Shown: positions 54,227-63,545, counted from the stretch's first letter. The stretch is 64,000 bases of DNA from Paludibacteraceae bacterium (GCA_017527905.1 JAFXPK010000033.1:1-64000), one strand, 5' to 3'. A program made the numbers and translations. Notes: generated by a model not told the origin, from the letters alone.

Positions 54227-54814
54227 ATGGAAAAAGAAGAAATAAAAGAACATATCGAATGGGCAAGCAAGTGTATGCAACTGCACATTGAGAGTCAGTG
54301 TTCGAATACTAAGGTCAAAGAATTTGCATTTGTTGTTATCCTTTTGAATGATAATAATCGTGATTATTCCTATAAAGAATTTATAAATTTTATCAAAGCA
54401 AATGATTTCGACCCAATTAACGACATAGAGTTATGTGATCAAATTGGTAGGGAACAAAATTCGTTAACATGGATTGATTTTGTTCCTTTAAAGATTGAAA
54501 ATAATATACTCACATCTGTTTGTAAATTTGTCCCTTTTGGAAATTTTGAGAATGAAATTGATTTCCATGTGAGTATTGAAAGATTTCGTCATTATCCGAT
54601 AGAAGGTCAGAAATATGATTTGAATTATTTTTGGGAGATAAGTGATGAGGATTACAAAAAAAGGGAGGAAGAATGGTGTAAAAGATCTCGAAAGATTCTA
54701 AGGAAATATGAAGGACAAAAATGGTTTGCCGAACGAATATATAAGTACTTCGGGAAAAAAGTTAAGATACTGGATTTAGACAAAGAGATGAAAGCCATTA
54801 ACGTATTTTCTTGA
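54227..54814 (+). CDS. AT-rich orphan cytoplasmic protein
   Basis: A 195-residue protein with no signal peptide, rich in Lys, Glu, Asn, Phe and Trp. Features include EEIKEHIEWASKCMQLHIES, FVVILLNDNNRDYSYKEFI and FAERIYKYFGKKVKILDL. Base composition is clearly more AT-rich than the flanking genes, a sign of recent acquisition. I do not recognise it; its position 560 bases before a broken RHS end makes an immunity protein plausible but unproven. Confidence 0.5.
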   Translation: MEKEEIKEHIEWASKCMQLHIESQCSNTKVKEFAFVVILLNDNNRDYSYKEFINFIKANDFDPINDIELCDQIGREQNSLTWIDFVPLKIENNILTSVCKFVPFGNFENEIDFHVSIERFRHYPIEGQKYDLNYFWEISDEDYKKREEEWCKRSRKILRKYEGQKWFAERIYKYFGKKVKILDLDKEMKAINVFS

Positions 54815-54876
54815 TTTGATTTATATAAATTGCACCAAGCAAATGGCCATATAAATAACAATAAAGTTAAGTGAAT

Positions 54877-55251
54877 ATGGATTTCAATAGTATAGAATGG
54901 CATGATGTAGCCATAGATAAATATGTGATAGACAGGTCTAATCCGGGGAATGAGGATACGATACAATTCTTTCTCAGCGACTATAGTGGGAAAAAGATGA
55001 AATTAATTTTTTGGGACGTATACCAATCGAACATGAGATTAAATTTTGCTATTATTCCTGCAGAGGGGAAAGAAACGATATGTTGTGCTCATCAAGAGGG
55101 TTCGGAAAATGAGTTGGTGCAGAATCTCTATAAGTCGTGGAAGGGCCTTTTTGATGATATTCCCTTGAATTACTACGAGATAGAGATGAATTCCACTGGT
55201 AGTAAATTCCAAATCGTTGCAAAAGGTTTTACTTATGAGATTTTGCGATAG
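54877..55251 (+). CDS. AT-rich small orphan protein, possibly immunity-like
   Basis: A 124-residue cytoplasmic protein; the ATG at 54877 is preferred over a GTG two codons upstream. It has FNSIEWHDVAIDKYVIDR, IQFFLSDYSGKKMKLIFWDV and a C-terminal EIEMNSTGSKFQIVAKGFTY. Size and all-beta/alpha pattern resemble the small immunity proteins encoded after polymorphic toxins, but no family match is certain. AT-rich like the gene before it. Confidence 0.5.
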   Translation: MDFNSIEWHDVAIDKYVIDRSNPGNEDTIQFFLSDYSGKKMKLIFWDVYQSNMRLNFAIIPAEGKETICCAHQEGSENELVQNLYKSWKGLFDDIPLNYYEIEMNSTGSKFQIVAKGFTYEILR

Positions 55252-55377
55252 AAACATATCGTCTCAATCCTGTTAAGAGGATGTTGTGCGTTTGCAGGTG
55301 AAATTATAGTTTTGAACCTGCCTACGATTAAAAATCTCTTTATTAATTAGAAGTGGCGACCGAGCAAGTTCCCGTAG

Positions 55378-56052
55378 CGGGGCGGATCGGCCGTTTTTGT
55401 TTTAGGGAAGGGGAAATGCAACTATGAAAAAGAGGTCTACGCCAATGGTGTGAACCGCGAAATTCACTATCTTTACGGTGGTAACGGCTTGGCGGCCATC
55501 TATGTCAAGACAGCGGGGAAGGATACCTTGTTCGCTGCGGTGACCGACCGTCAGAACTCCCTCACAGCGGTGATGGATGTCGCTACCAGCAAGATTGAGA
55601 AGTTCTCCTACAAACCATGGGGTATGCGCCGCAACCCTGCGAACTGGAGCGAGAATGTCGTGACCGACCAACCAGCTCGCTTCGCTCGTGGTTACTGTAT
55701 GCATGAGCATTCAAGTGTGTATGGCGATGATGGCATTACTATGGGACATTTCTCTAATGTCAATATTAATGACGAAGAGGTTGGGGATTTTTCAAAATTT
55801 GTATAGACAGAACATCGTGGCACTTATATGCACGAATATGGACATCTCTATCAAGGAAGCAACTATGGACCACTTTATTTGCCATATATTGGTGTTCAAA
55901 GTATATTAAGCGCAGCCAATAAAGAAGTAGATCATATGCGTCAATGGTATGAGGTGGAGGCAAGTTATTATGGGAAACGATTTTTTGTAAGAAAATATGG
56001 GCCACAGGTGTGGACAGATTTAATGGAAATTTATAATCCGACATCAAAATAA
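55378..56052 (+). pseudogene. Truncated RHS-family toxin end with HEYGH motif and in-frame TAG
   Basis: The frame is open from 55378, directly after a TAG, with no clear start codon; this is the 3' remnant of a much larger RHS gene. The RHS core end is visible as YGGNGLAAIYVK, DRQNSLTAVMDVAT, FSYKPWGMRRNPANW and ARFARGYCMHEH. A variable tip follows, interrupted by TAG at 55804-55806, and continues in the same frame with TYMHEYGHLYQGSNYGPLY. HEYGH fits an HExxH zinc-protease motif and resembles toxin tips after RHS cores in Bacteroidetes. Both the 5' truncation and the nonsense codon indicate a dead gene, although 55828-56052 could be translated alone. Confidence 0.75.
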
Positions 56053-56058
56053 TAGGAA

Positions 56059-56538
56059 ATGAAGAAAATACATTTTAAAATAGTGTTGTTGACATTGTTC
56101 GTCTCTGTGTTATCTTCTTGCCACGAATGGTTGGAAGGGTGTAAATATGGAGTAGAGATGAAAAACACTTCAACTTCAGAAATATATGCATTATACAGAT
56201 ACAGATATAAACACGAATATATCTGTGATAATCATTTGACATTAGATTCGTCAATGTATGAAAAAACCCAAATCCCGGTAGGAGACAAGAAAACGGTTCT
56301 TTATGTAAGTGGCTTTAATTCAGATGAATTTTGGAAATCCACCGACACTATATCTATCTTTGTCTTTCTCAAAGAGGAATTCGAGGGGAAAACATGGACA
56401 CAGTTAGTGGATTCAGGCAAGTCCTTGCAAGTATATCATCTTTCTGGAGACGATATCCGCAGACTCGGTTCTTGTGTGCCATTCCCGCCAACGGGTGCGG
56501 TGTGCGACATGGTCATAGATCCTTCTTGTGGAGAATGA
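56059..56538 (+). CDS. Lipoprotein, candidate immunity protein for the RHS end
   Basis: A 159-residue protein with a lipoprotein signal (LLTLFVSVLSSC, Cys at about 21), followed by a beta-rich mature part with STSEIYALYRYRYKHEYICD, WKSTDTISIFVFLKEEFEG and Cys-containing GSCVPFPPTGAVCDMV. It starts six bases after the RHS remnant, the usual place for an immunity gene. If the toxin tip acts in the periplasm, a membrane-anchored protein there would fit. I do not recognise the family. Confidence 0.55.
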   Translation: MKKIHFKIVLLTLFVSVLSSCHEWLEGCKYGVEMKNTSTSEIYALYRYRYKHEYICDNHLTLDSSMYEKTQIPVGDKKTVLYVSGFNSDEFWKSTDTISIFVFLKEEFEGKTWTQLVDSGKSLQVYHLSGDDIRRLGSCVPFPPTGAVCDMVIDPSCGE

Positions 56539-56686
56539 AAAATGAAAAAAATTAATGTGTTTTCATGATTCCACAATTTAGATGTCAGGTGGTGGTTGGG
56601 TTATTTCAAGTGATTACAATTTTTACCCCCAATATATGGTTGGAAATTTGCCGAAAATGAATGACGGATTTTCATGCTCCTTTGGA

Positions 56687-56718
56687 TTTGCCAAACTCTA
56701 AAATTATACCTAATTTCG
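56687..56718 (+). promoter_or_regulatory. Promoter of purL
   Basis: TTTG (56687-56690) and TAATTTCG (56711-56718, one mismatch to TAnnTTTG) with a spacer of exactly 20 bases, 42 bases before the ATG at 56761. No purine riboswitch was seen in the gap. Confidence 0.65.
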
Positions 56719-56760
56719 CGGTTAGTTAATTGATGATATCATACATAAACTAAATCATAG

Positions 56761-59700
56761 ATGGTTCTATTTTTCAAGAAAGCGGACGCAGGCTATATAG
56801 CTGTTGATGCGGACCAAAAGTTTGGCGCTCAGGACTTGGAGAAGCTCACATGGCTCTTCTCCGGCGCGGAGTTCGTCGATGAGAAAAATATCGCGGGGTG
56901 GTTTATCGGTCCCCGCCGTGAAATGATCACTCCTTGGAGTACTAATGCGGTGGAGATCACCCAGAACATGGCGCTGAAGGGTATCCGTCGTATCGAGGAG
57001 TACTTCGCCTGCAAAGGGAAGGATTCCGAACATGACCCGATGCTGCAACGTGTCTACAATGGCCTGGACCAGACGATCTTCACCATCGACAAGAAACCGG
57101 ACCCTATCGTTTACATCGAGGACTTGGCCGCCTATAACCAACAGGAGGGCTTGGCCTTGAGCCAACAGGAGATGGACTACCTGAATAGCGTCAGCGAAAA
57201 GATAGGACGTAAATTAACTGATAGCGAGGTGTTTGGATTCTCTCAGGTGAATTCCGAGCACTGCCGCCATAAGATCTTCGGTGGTCTCTTCATCATCGAC
57301 CGCGAGGAGAAGGAGTCTTCCCTCTTCCAAATGATCAAGAAGACCTCCGCGGAGAACCCTAACAAGATCGTTTCCGCCTACAAGGATAACGTGGCCTTCA
57401 ACGAGGGCCCTGAGATTGAGCAGTTCGCTCCGGCGAGCGGCGACAAGCCTGATTTCTTCGAGGTGAAGAAGATGAAGTCTGTCATCTCCCTGAAGGCTGA
57501 GACGCATAACTTCCCGACGACGGTCGAGCCTTTTAACGGTGCGGCAACGGGTACGGGTGGTGAGATCCGTGACCGTCTGGGCGGTGGTAAGGCGAGCTTG
57601 CCTATCGCGGGTACGGCGGTCTACATGACCTCCTATCCACGTACGGAGAAGGGTCGCCACTGGGAGGATGTCTTGGATCCTCGCAAATGGTTGTACCAGA
57701 CGCCTGAGCAGATCCTGATCAAGGCTTCGAATGGTGCGAGCGACTTCGGTAACAAGTTCGGTCAACCGCTCATCTGCGGTTCATTGCTCACCTACGAGCA
57801 TGCGGAGAACAACAAGAAATATGCTTACGACAAGGTCATCATGTTGGCGGGTGGCGTAGGCTTCGCTAAAGAGAAGGATAGTCTGAAGGGCGAGCCTGAG
57901 CCTGGCGAGAAGGTGGTCGTGATGGGTGGTGACAATTACCGCATCGGTATGGGCGGTGGCGCTGTCTCTTCGGTGGAGACGGGTCAATACTCCAATGCGA
58001 TCGAGTTGAACGCTGTGCAGCGTGCCAACCCTGAGATGCAGAAACGTGTCTCTAACGTGATCCGCACCTTGGCGGAGTCCGACAATAACCCGATCGTATC
58101 TATCCACGACCATGGCGCGGGCGGTCACTTGAACTGCCTCTCCGAGTTGGTGGAGTCGACGGGTGGTAAGATCGATATGGACAAGTTGCCGATCGGTGAC
58201 CCTACCTTGTCCGACAAGGAGATCATCGGCAACGAGAGCCAGGAGCGCATGGGCTTCTTGGTGAAGGATAAGGATATCGATCTGATCAAACGTATCGCCG
58301 ACCGTGAGCGTGCGCCGATGTACGTGGTGGGTGAGACGACGGGCGACATGCAGTTCGTCTTCCAACGTGCCAACGGTGACCAGCCGATCAACCTCCGTTT
58401 GGATTACATGATCGGTAAACCGCCTCGCACGGTGATCAAGGATAACACGGTGGTGGAGAAGTTCGCTCCTGTGCAAACCGACGATAAGAATATTCAAAAA
58501 TATATCAATGACGTGCTCCAATTGGAGTCCGTGGCTTGTAAGGATTGGTTGACCAACAAGGTGGACCGCTCCGTCACGGGTAAGATCGCCCACCAGCAGT
58601 GCGCCGGTGAGTTGCAGTTGCCTTTGAACGACTTGGGTGCGGTGGCATTGGACTACAGAGGCAAGAGCGGTATAGCCACCTCCATCGGACATGCGCCTTC
58701 CGCCGCTTTGGTGGACCCTGCCGCAGGCTCCGTATTGGCCATCTCCGAGGCGTTGACCAACATCGTGTGGGCTCCGTTGGCGGATGGTTTGGCGAGTGTC
58801 TCCCTGAGCGCCAACTGGATGTGGCCTTGCAAGAACCCGGGCGAGGATGCCCGCTTGTACAAGGCGGTTGAGGCTTGTAGCGACTTCGCCTGCGAATTGG
58901 GCGTCAACATCCCTACGGGTAAGGACTCGTTGTCCATGACCCAGAAATACGGTGAGGACAAGGTCTTCTCCCCTGGTACGGTGATCATCTCCGCAGGGGC
59001 TGAGGTATCTGACGTGCGTCGCATCGTCTCCCCTGTATTGATCAACAAAAAAGATTCTTACATCTACCATATCGACTTCTCGTACGATGCGCTGAATCTG
59101 GGAGGTTCCGCTTTGGCCGCCACGCTGAACAAGGTGGGCGACACGGTGCCTACCGTGAAGGATGCGGAGTACTTCGCGGATGCCTTCGAGGCGGTTCAGG
59201 AACTGATCAACAAGAACCTGATCCTTGCGGGCCACGATATCTCCGAGGGTGGTATGATCACCGCCTTGTTGGAGATGTGCTTCGCGAACACGAAGGGCGG
59301 TCTGAAGGTGAACCTGAAGGATTTGCCGGAACCAAGTCTGACCAAGATCCTCTTCTCCGAGAACCCTGGTGTGCTGATCCAGGTGGAGCACAAGGCGGAG
59401 GTGGAGAAGATACTCCACAACGCTGGTGTGGGCTTCGCCATGATCGCCAAACCGACCGAGGAGCGTACGATCGTCGTGGAGAAGGATGGCAAGAAGGAGG
59501 TGTTCGACATCGATGCGTTGCGTGATGTTTGGTACAAATCCTCTTACCTCTTGGACCGCAAGCAGAGTGGCGAGGCGTGTGCCAAGGAGCGTTACGAGAA
59601 CTACAAGAAGCAACCGCTTCAGTTCAAGTTCGACGAGAGCTTCTCCGGCAAGCTTGGCAAGATGGGCTTGACGGCCGACCGCAAGAGACGTTCCGGCGTG

Positions 59701-60450
59701 AAGGCAGCCATCATCCGTGAGAAGGGTACGAACGGAGAGCGTGAGATGGCTTACTCCCTCTACTTGGCGGGCTTCGACGTGAAGGATGTACACATGACCG
59801 ACTTGACTTCCGGTCGTGAGACGCTGGAGGACGTGAACATGATCGTCTTCTGCGGTGGATTCTCCAACTCTGACGTGTTGGGCTCAGCGAAGGGCTGGGC
59901 GGGCGGTTTCCGCTACAGCGAGAAGGCGAAGGAGACGCTGGCGAAGTTCTATGCGCGTGAGGACACCTTGAGCTTGGGAATCTGCAACGGTTGCCAGTTG
60001 ATGGCTGAATTGGAGCTGCTCTATCCTGAGCACGAGAAGAAGCATAAGATGTTGCACAATAACTCCCACAAGTTCGAGTCTAACTTCGTGGGTCTGACGA
60101 TCCCTGAGAACGACTCCGTGATGTTCGGTTCGCTCTCCGGCAGCAAGTTGGGCGTATGGGTGGCTCATGGCGAGGGCAAGTTCGACTTCCCTTACGCTGA
60201 GAGCGAGTACAATGTGATCGCCAAGTACACCTATGAGGGTTATCCTGCCAATCCGAACGGATCCATGTACAACGTGGCGGGTGTATGTTCCAAGGATGGT
60301 CGCCACTTGGCGATGATGCCACACTTGGAGCGTGCCATCTTCCCTTGGCAATGGGCTTACTATCCGGAGGATCGTAAGGCGGTGGACGAGGTGACCCCAT
60401 GGTTGGAGGCCTTCGTCAATGCCCGTAAGTGGATTGAGAACAAGAAGTGA
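56761..60450 (+). CDS. purL: Phosphoribosylformylglycinamidine synthase (large, single-chain PurL)
   Basis: A 1229-residue enzyme for the fourth step of purine synthesis, converting FGAR to FGAM with ATP and glutamine. The synthetase half has VNSEHCRHKIFGG, ETHNFPTTVEPFNGAATGTG and GGKASLPIAGTAVYM. The C-terminal class I glutaminase part (from about 1000) has VFCGGFSNSDVLGSA, the nucleophile in ICNGCQLM (Cys1078) and MMPHLERAIFPWQW. Length fits the E. coli-type fused PurL. It is a single gene with a promoter before and a terminator after it. Confidence 0.97.
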   Translation: MVLFFKKADAGYIAVDADQKFGAQDLEKLTWLFSGAEFVDEKNIAGWFIGPRREMITPWSTNAVEITQNMALKGIRRIEEYFACKGKDSEHDPMLQRVYNGLDQTIFTIDKKPDPIVYIEDLAAYNQQEGLALSQQEMDYLNSVSEKIGRKLTDSEVFGFSQVNSEHCRHKIFGGLFIIDREEKESSLFQMIKKTSAENPNKIVSAYKDNVAFNEGPEIEQFAPASGDKPDFFEVKKMKSVISLKAETHNFPTTVEPFNGAATGTGGEIRDRLGGGKASLPIAGTAVYMTSYPRTEKGRHWEDVLDPRKWLYQTPEQILIKASNGASDFGNKFGQPLICGSLLTYEHAENNKKYAYDKVIMLAGGVGFAKEKDSLKGEPEPGEKVVVMGGDNYRIGMGGGAVSSVETGQYSNAIELNAVQRANPEMQKRVSNVIRTLAESDNNPIVSIHDHGAGGHLNCLSELVESTGGKIDMDKLPIGDPTLSDKEIIGNESQERMGFLVKDKDIDLIKRIADRERAPMYVVGETTGDMQFVFQRANGDQPINLRLDYMIGKPPRTVIKDNTVVEKFAPVQTDDKNIQKYINDVLQLESVACKDWLTNKVDRSVTGKIAHQQCAGELQLPLNDLGAVALDYRGKSGIATSIGHAPSAALVDPAAGSVLAISEALTNIVWAPLADGLASVSLSANWMWPCKNPGEDARLYKAVEACSDFACELGVNIPTGKDSLSMTQKYGEDKVFSPGTVIISAGAEVSDVRRIVSPVLINKKDSYIYHIDFSYDALNLGGSALAATLNKVGDTVPTVKDAEYFADAFEAVQELINKNLILAGHDISEGGMITALLEMCFANTKGGLKVNLKDLPEPSLTKILFSENPGVLIQVEHKAEVEKILHNAGVGFAMIAKPTEERTIVVEKDGKKEVFDIDALRDVWYKSSYLLDRKQSGEACAKERYENYKKQPLQFKFDESFSGKLGKMGLTADRKRRSGVKAAIIREKGTNGEREMAYSLYLAGFDVKDVHMTDLTSGRETLEDVNMIVFCGGFSNSDVLGSAKGWAGGFRYSEKAKETLAKFYAREDTLSLGICNGCQLMAELELLYPEHEKKHKMLHNNSHKFESNFVGLTIPENDSVMFGSLSGSKLGVWVAHGEGKFDFPYAESEYNVIAKYTYEGYPANPNGSMYNVAGVCSKDGRHLAMMPHLERAIFPWQWAYYPEDRKAVDEVTPWLEAFVNARKWIENKK

Positions 60451-60474
60451 TGCTTCGAGCAAACTAGATAGGGG

Positions 60475-60505
60475 AGCGTGCCTTAGCGGGCACGCTTCTT
60501 TTTTT
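60475..60505 (+). terminator. Terminator of purL
   Basis: AGCGTGCC (60475-60482) and GGCACGCT (60489-60496) are perfect arms, followed by a T7 run. It separates purL from the converging cation transporter gene. Confidence 0.9.
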
Positions 60506-60528
60506 ATGTTCAGGGGTAATTAGGCGAT

Positions 60529-61440
60529 TTATTCAGAGTCTTCGTCCGGCTCCACATGGATGGAGGTTTGTATCTCCTGCCCATACTTCTCACGCAGGCT
60601 ACGTTCCACCTCTGTGGAGATGTTATGCGCCTCCACGATGGTCATGTCGGGCGATACGACGACGTGCGCGTCCACGATGATGCTGGTGCCGTTGCGCCGC
60701 GTCTTCAGGTCGTGTATGCTCTCCACGCCCTCCACCTTTGAGGCGATGGCGATCATCTCCTCCTCCATTTCCTGGGGCAGAGCCACCTCCAGCAGTTCCT
60801 TGAGGGAAGGGATGCCCATTTGTATGGCGGATACGAAGATAGCGACGCTGATGCCGCAGCAGACGATTGGGTCGAGTATCACCCATTCGTCGCCCAAGAG
60901 GATGGCGCCACCGATGCCTAGGGCGGATCCGATGGAGGAGAGAGCGTCCGTCCGGTGGTGCCAGGCGTTCGCTATGACGACGGGGCTGGAGACATCCCGT
61001 CCCACCTTCGCCGTGTATCGGAAGAGCAGTTCCTTGGCGATGATGGAGGCGATCGCCGCCCAGAGCGCGATGGTGTGAGGCACCTCGATCACTTTCCCCT
61101 GCACCACGCCGATGATGGCGCTAAGGCCCGTCAGGCACATTTTCGCCGCCACGAAGATCAGCATGAGGCTGACGAAGAGGGTGGCCATGGTCTCGTACTT
61201 TCCATGCCCGTATTTATGGTCCTTATCCTTCCCCTTGGAGGATATGCGGACACAGACGAGCACCACGATGTCCGATATGAGGTCGGACAAAGAGTGGATA
61301 CCATCCGCTATCATGGCCGCACTGTGACCCAGTACGCCGGCTATGATTTTTGCTACAGTCAACAACACATTGACGAATGAGCCAAGCAGAGTGACCCTTG
61401 TGATCTTCCTCTCCCTGGTTCGCTGAACCGGTTCCTCCAT
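60529..61440 (-). CDS. Cation diffusion facilitator family transporter
   Basis: A 303-residue protein with about six membrane helices and a cytoplasmic C-terminal domain. The metal site residues appear in IADGIHSLSDLISDIVVL (helix 2) and NAWHHRTDALSSIGS (helix 5). A cytoplasmic loop is Lys/His-rich (KDKDHKYGHGKYETMA). The C-terminal domain has VHDLKTRRNG-like sequence (SIHDLKTRRNGTSIIVDAHV). Members export Zn2+, Fe2+, Co2+ or Mn2+ using the proton gradient; the metal cannot be fixed. A single gene. Confidence 0.92.
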   Translation of the reverse strand: MEEPVQRTRERKITRVTLLGSFVNVLLTVAKIIAGVLGHSAAMIADGIHSLSDLISDIVVLVCVRISSKGKDKDHKYGHGKYETMATLFVSLMLIFVAAKMCLTGLSAIIGVVQGKVIEVPHTIALWAAIASIIAKELLFRYTAKVGRDVSSPVVIANAWHHRTDALSSIGSALGIGGAILLGDEWVILDPIVCCGISVAIFVSAIQMGIPSLKELLEVALPQEMEEEMIAIASKVEGVESIHDLKTRRNGTSIIVDAHVVVSPDMTIVEAHNISTEVERSLREKYGQEIQTSIHVEPDEDSE

Positions 61441-61833
61441 TGCTAATATCGTTCCTTTAAGTTAAGTGTTACTACAAATTTAAGCATTCGGGGTGAAAAT
61501 GTTACCGAATGTGCCCCTGTTTTTTGATGAAAAATCACGACGGTTCCGCTTGCCGTATTGGGCAGTTGTATTTATTTACTATTTAATTATTCACGATTTA
61601 CTATTCTAGGGTTTGGCGGAATGGTTTTTATCCTCCTCTTCTAAATGAGTTCGCTGATGTCGGACGCGTATTTACTCGCAGGTTGTTGGTGGAGATATTA
61701 GGATGATTCTATAATATTATTGACGGATAAAATTCCGCAAATTAAATAGAAATGCATATTTTTGTGTATCCGCATTGGAGAATCGGTGAGGATAAGGTAA
61801 GTCAGGTGAAATAGTACTGATAGATTATCAATC
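61441..61833. other. Intergenic region with a small AT repeat and no gene recognised
   Basis: About 390 bases. A piece near 61568-61612 (TTTATTTACTATTTAATTAT, then CGATTTACTATT) is the complement of the taaatagtaaat repeat family. The rest is AT-rich and featureless up to the toxin-antitoxin operator. Confidence 0.45.
61568..61612. repeat. AT-rich periodic repeat (taaatagtaaat family), locus 3, inverted
   Basis: Short degenerate copy seen on the minus strand as AGTAAATCG and AATAGTAAATAAAT words. Confidence 0.5.
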
Positions 61834-61847
61834 ATAGCGTTAGCTAT
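61834..61847. promoter_or_regulatory. Candidate operator of the toxin-antitoxin pair
   Basis: ATAGC-GTTA-GCTAT is a perfect five-base-arm inverted repeat ten bases before the first in-frame ATG (61857). Toxin-antitoxin operons are commonly autoregulated at such sites. The arms are short, so chance is not excluded. Confidence 0.4.
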
Positions 61848-61862
61848 ACAAAAGATATGATT

Positions 61863-62066
61863 ATGGCAGAGGAGGAGATAAATAAATACAGGCTGACCAG
61901 CATGGAGGAACCCTCTGATGAAATGCTCGCTTATATTATGCGTGAGGCGGCTGAAGATGCACGGAAAAGCAACGAAGCCGCTCTCAAGAAATATTTTGGG
62001 GAGATAGCGGAGATGTATAAAAAAAAATACGGAGATAGGAAATGTCTGCAAAAAAGCCAGTCTTGA
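61863..62066 (+). CDS. Small antitoxin-like protein upstream of the zeta-type toxin
   Basis: A 67-residue, mostly helical, charged protein (MAEEEINKYRLTSMEEPSDE, then MLAYIMREAAEDARKSNEAA). The ATG at 61857 is an alternative start. The C-terminal end overlaps the next gene by 25 bases in another frame, indicating coupled translation, as in many toxin-antitoxin pairs. It is much shorter than PezA-type antitoxins and lacks a visible helix-turn-helix; I do not recognise a named family. Confidence 0.6.
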   Translation: MAEEEINKYRLTSMEEPSDEMLAYIMREAAEDARKSNEAALKKYFGEIAEMYKKKYGDRKCLQKSQS

Positions 62067-62635
62067 TCATTGTTGCAGGTCCGAATGGTTCTGGGAAAAC
62101 CACGGTGACGAGTAAAATACTTCGACACCAGTGGTTGGAGGATTCTGTGTATATAAATCCCGACAATGTGGCTCAAGAACGTTTTGGTGATTGGAATTCC
62201 GAGTCGGCAGTGCTTAAGGCTGCGAAGTATTGCGAAGAGTGGAGAGAGCAGTGCTTGGTTGAGAAACGGAGTATGATATTTGAAACCGTATTCTCGTCCG
62301 ATGAGAAAGTGAGATTTGTTGAACGTGCGGTAGAGGCTGGTTTTTTTGTCCGATTGTTTTTTGTCTGCACATCATCGCCAACTATCAATGCTGCGCGTAT
62401 TGCAGGAAGGGTAATGAAGGGGGGACATGACGTGCCAATATCCAAAATCGTTTCTAGATATCAAAAGTCCATACTGAATTGTAAATTTGTTATCAAAAGT
62501 GTCCAGCGAGTTTATCTTTACGACAATTCCGTAGAGAATGGAGAAGCTCAGTTGTTGATAAGATATGCCGATGGCCGTGTGGCGAAGCGGTATTGTGCAT
62601 CTTTGCCGGAATGGGCAAAACAGATTACGGAATAA
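62042..62635 (+). CDS. Zeta-toxin family P-loop kinase
   Basis: A 197-residue protein with a P-loop at the N-terminus (LIIVAGPNGSGKTT, residues about 8-21). NPDNVAQERFGDW and MIFETVFSSDEKVRFVERA follow, in the order expected for zeta/PezT-like kinases, with IAGRVMKGGHDVPISKIVSR later. Classic zeta toxins phosphorylate UDP-N-acetylglucosamine and block cell-wall synthesis; short chromosomal relatives in Bacteroidetes are mostly uncharacterised. Together with the overlapping small gene it forms a probable toxin-antitoxin module. Confidence 0.85.
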   Translation: MSAKKPVLIIVAGPNGSGKTTVTSKILRHQWLEDSVYINPDNVAQERFGDWNSESAVLKAAKYCEEWREQCLVEKRSMIFETVFSSDEKVRFVERAVEAGFFVRLFFVCTSSPTINAARIAGRVMKGGHDVPISKIVSRYQKSILNCKFVIKSVQRVYLYDNSVENGEAQLLIRYADGRVAKRYCASLPEWAKQITE

Positions 62636-62779
62636 TTAAGAGCGATATAAATTTGATTGTGGGCGAAGGATTTTAGTTGTTATTTTGTCCGTCTGTTCGG
62701 CATAGTAGTAGGGTGATAGAGCTTTTGCACAAATCCAAACATCGGGACGGTTTTATGCTTTGTAATCATCCAACCTTTT

Positions 62780-63517
62780 TCAAGCCCCCACAATCGCAAC
62801 CACCCCGCTGATGGCCATGTATATGTAGACGATCTTGCGCAACGTCTCGATCGATATGCGTTCGAACACCAGTTTGCCCAGGTAGGTGCCCGCCGCCACG
62901 CCCGCCACCGCATAGACCCAGCCGATGCGTACCTCATGGGTGAAGAGACCGTTGCCGGCGCGGAAGAGGGTCATCGCCACGTTGCCGATGAAGAAGTAGA
63001 TTTGCGCCATGGCGAGGTAGTGCTCCTTGTCCTTCTCCGAGGCGAGGAAGTAGAGCACCGCAGGGGGCCCCTGCATGCCGAAGAATCCGCCCATCACACC
63101 GCTGAGGCTTCCCATCGAGATCTGAAGGGGTACCGACGGACGTACCTGAATGTGTTTGCTGACAAAGAGGAAATAGAGGCTCATGACGATGAGCATGATG
63201 CCTAACAATACCTTCAACTGACTGTCCGCCATCGTCGCGACGAACTGTATGGCGACGAAGGAGACCACCAGAAACGTGAGCAGAATGGGTATCATCCGCT
63301 TCCACACCACGTACTTATAGGCTCGGGAGAGGATGAAGACGGATTGTGTGGCGGAAAGGATGCCGGATAGGGTCACCGACTCGCCATAGGAGGGCATCAG
63401 GTAGGGCAACATCGTCATGATGAAGATGCCGAACCCGAACCCGCACACCCGCTGCACAAAGGCGGCTATCATGGCTAGGACGAACAACGCTACGATCATA
63501 AACAGTGAGAACTCCAT
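62780..63517 (-). CDS. TSUP/TauE-SafE family membrane transporter
   Basis: A 245-residue protein with eight or so hydrophobic segments. Family features include FVQRVCGFGFGIFIMTMLPY near the start and SGVMGGFFGMQGPPAVLYFL in the second half. The ATG at 63517 is chosen because the predicted transcription start (-7 box at 63538-63545) leaves it a short leader, while the ATG at 63535 would precede it. Members move sulfite, sulfonates or other organosulfur anions; the substrate is unknown. Confidence 0.85.
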   Translation of the reverse strand: MEFSLFMIVALFVLAMIAAFVQRVCGFGFGIFIMTMLPYLMPSYGESVTLSGILSATQSVFILSRAYKYVVWKRMIPILLTFLVVSFVAIQFVATMADSQLKVLLGIMLIVMSLYFLFVSKHIQVRPSVPLQISMGSLSGVMGGFFGMQGPPAVLYFLASEKDKEHYLAMAQIYFFIGNVAMTLFRAGNGLFTHEVRIGWVYAVAGVAAGTYLGKLVFERISIETLRKIVYIYMAISGVVAIVGA

Positions 63518-63537
63518 ACCGCTTACAAATTTCACCG

Positions 63538-63545
63538 CGAAGATA
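63538..63545 (-). promoter_or_regulatory. -7 box of the TSUP gene
   Basis: TATCTTCG on the minus strand (one mismatch to TAnnTTTG), 20 bases before the ATG at 63517. Confidence 0.4.

Noticed and set aside
57781..59793. A 670-codon open frame antisense to purL
   Set aside because: It mirrors the highly biased codon use of purL, has no recognisable domain and no promoter.
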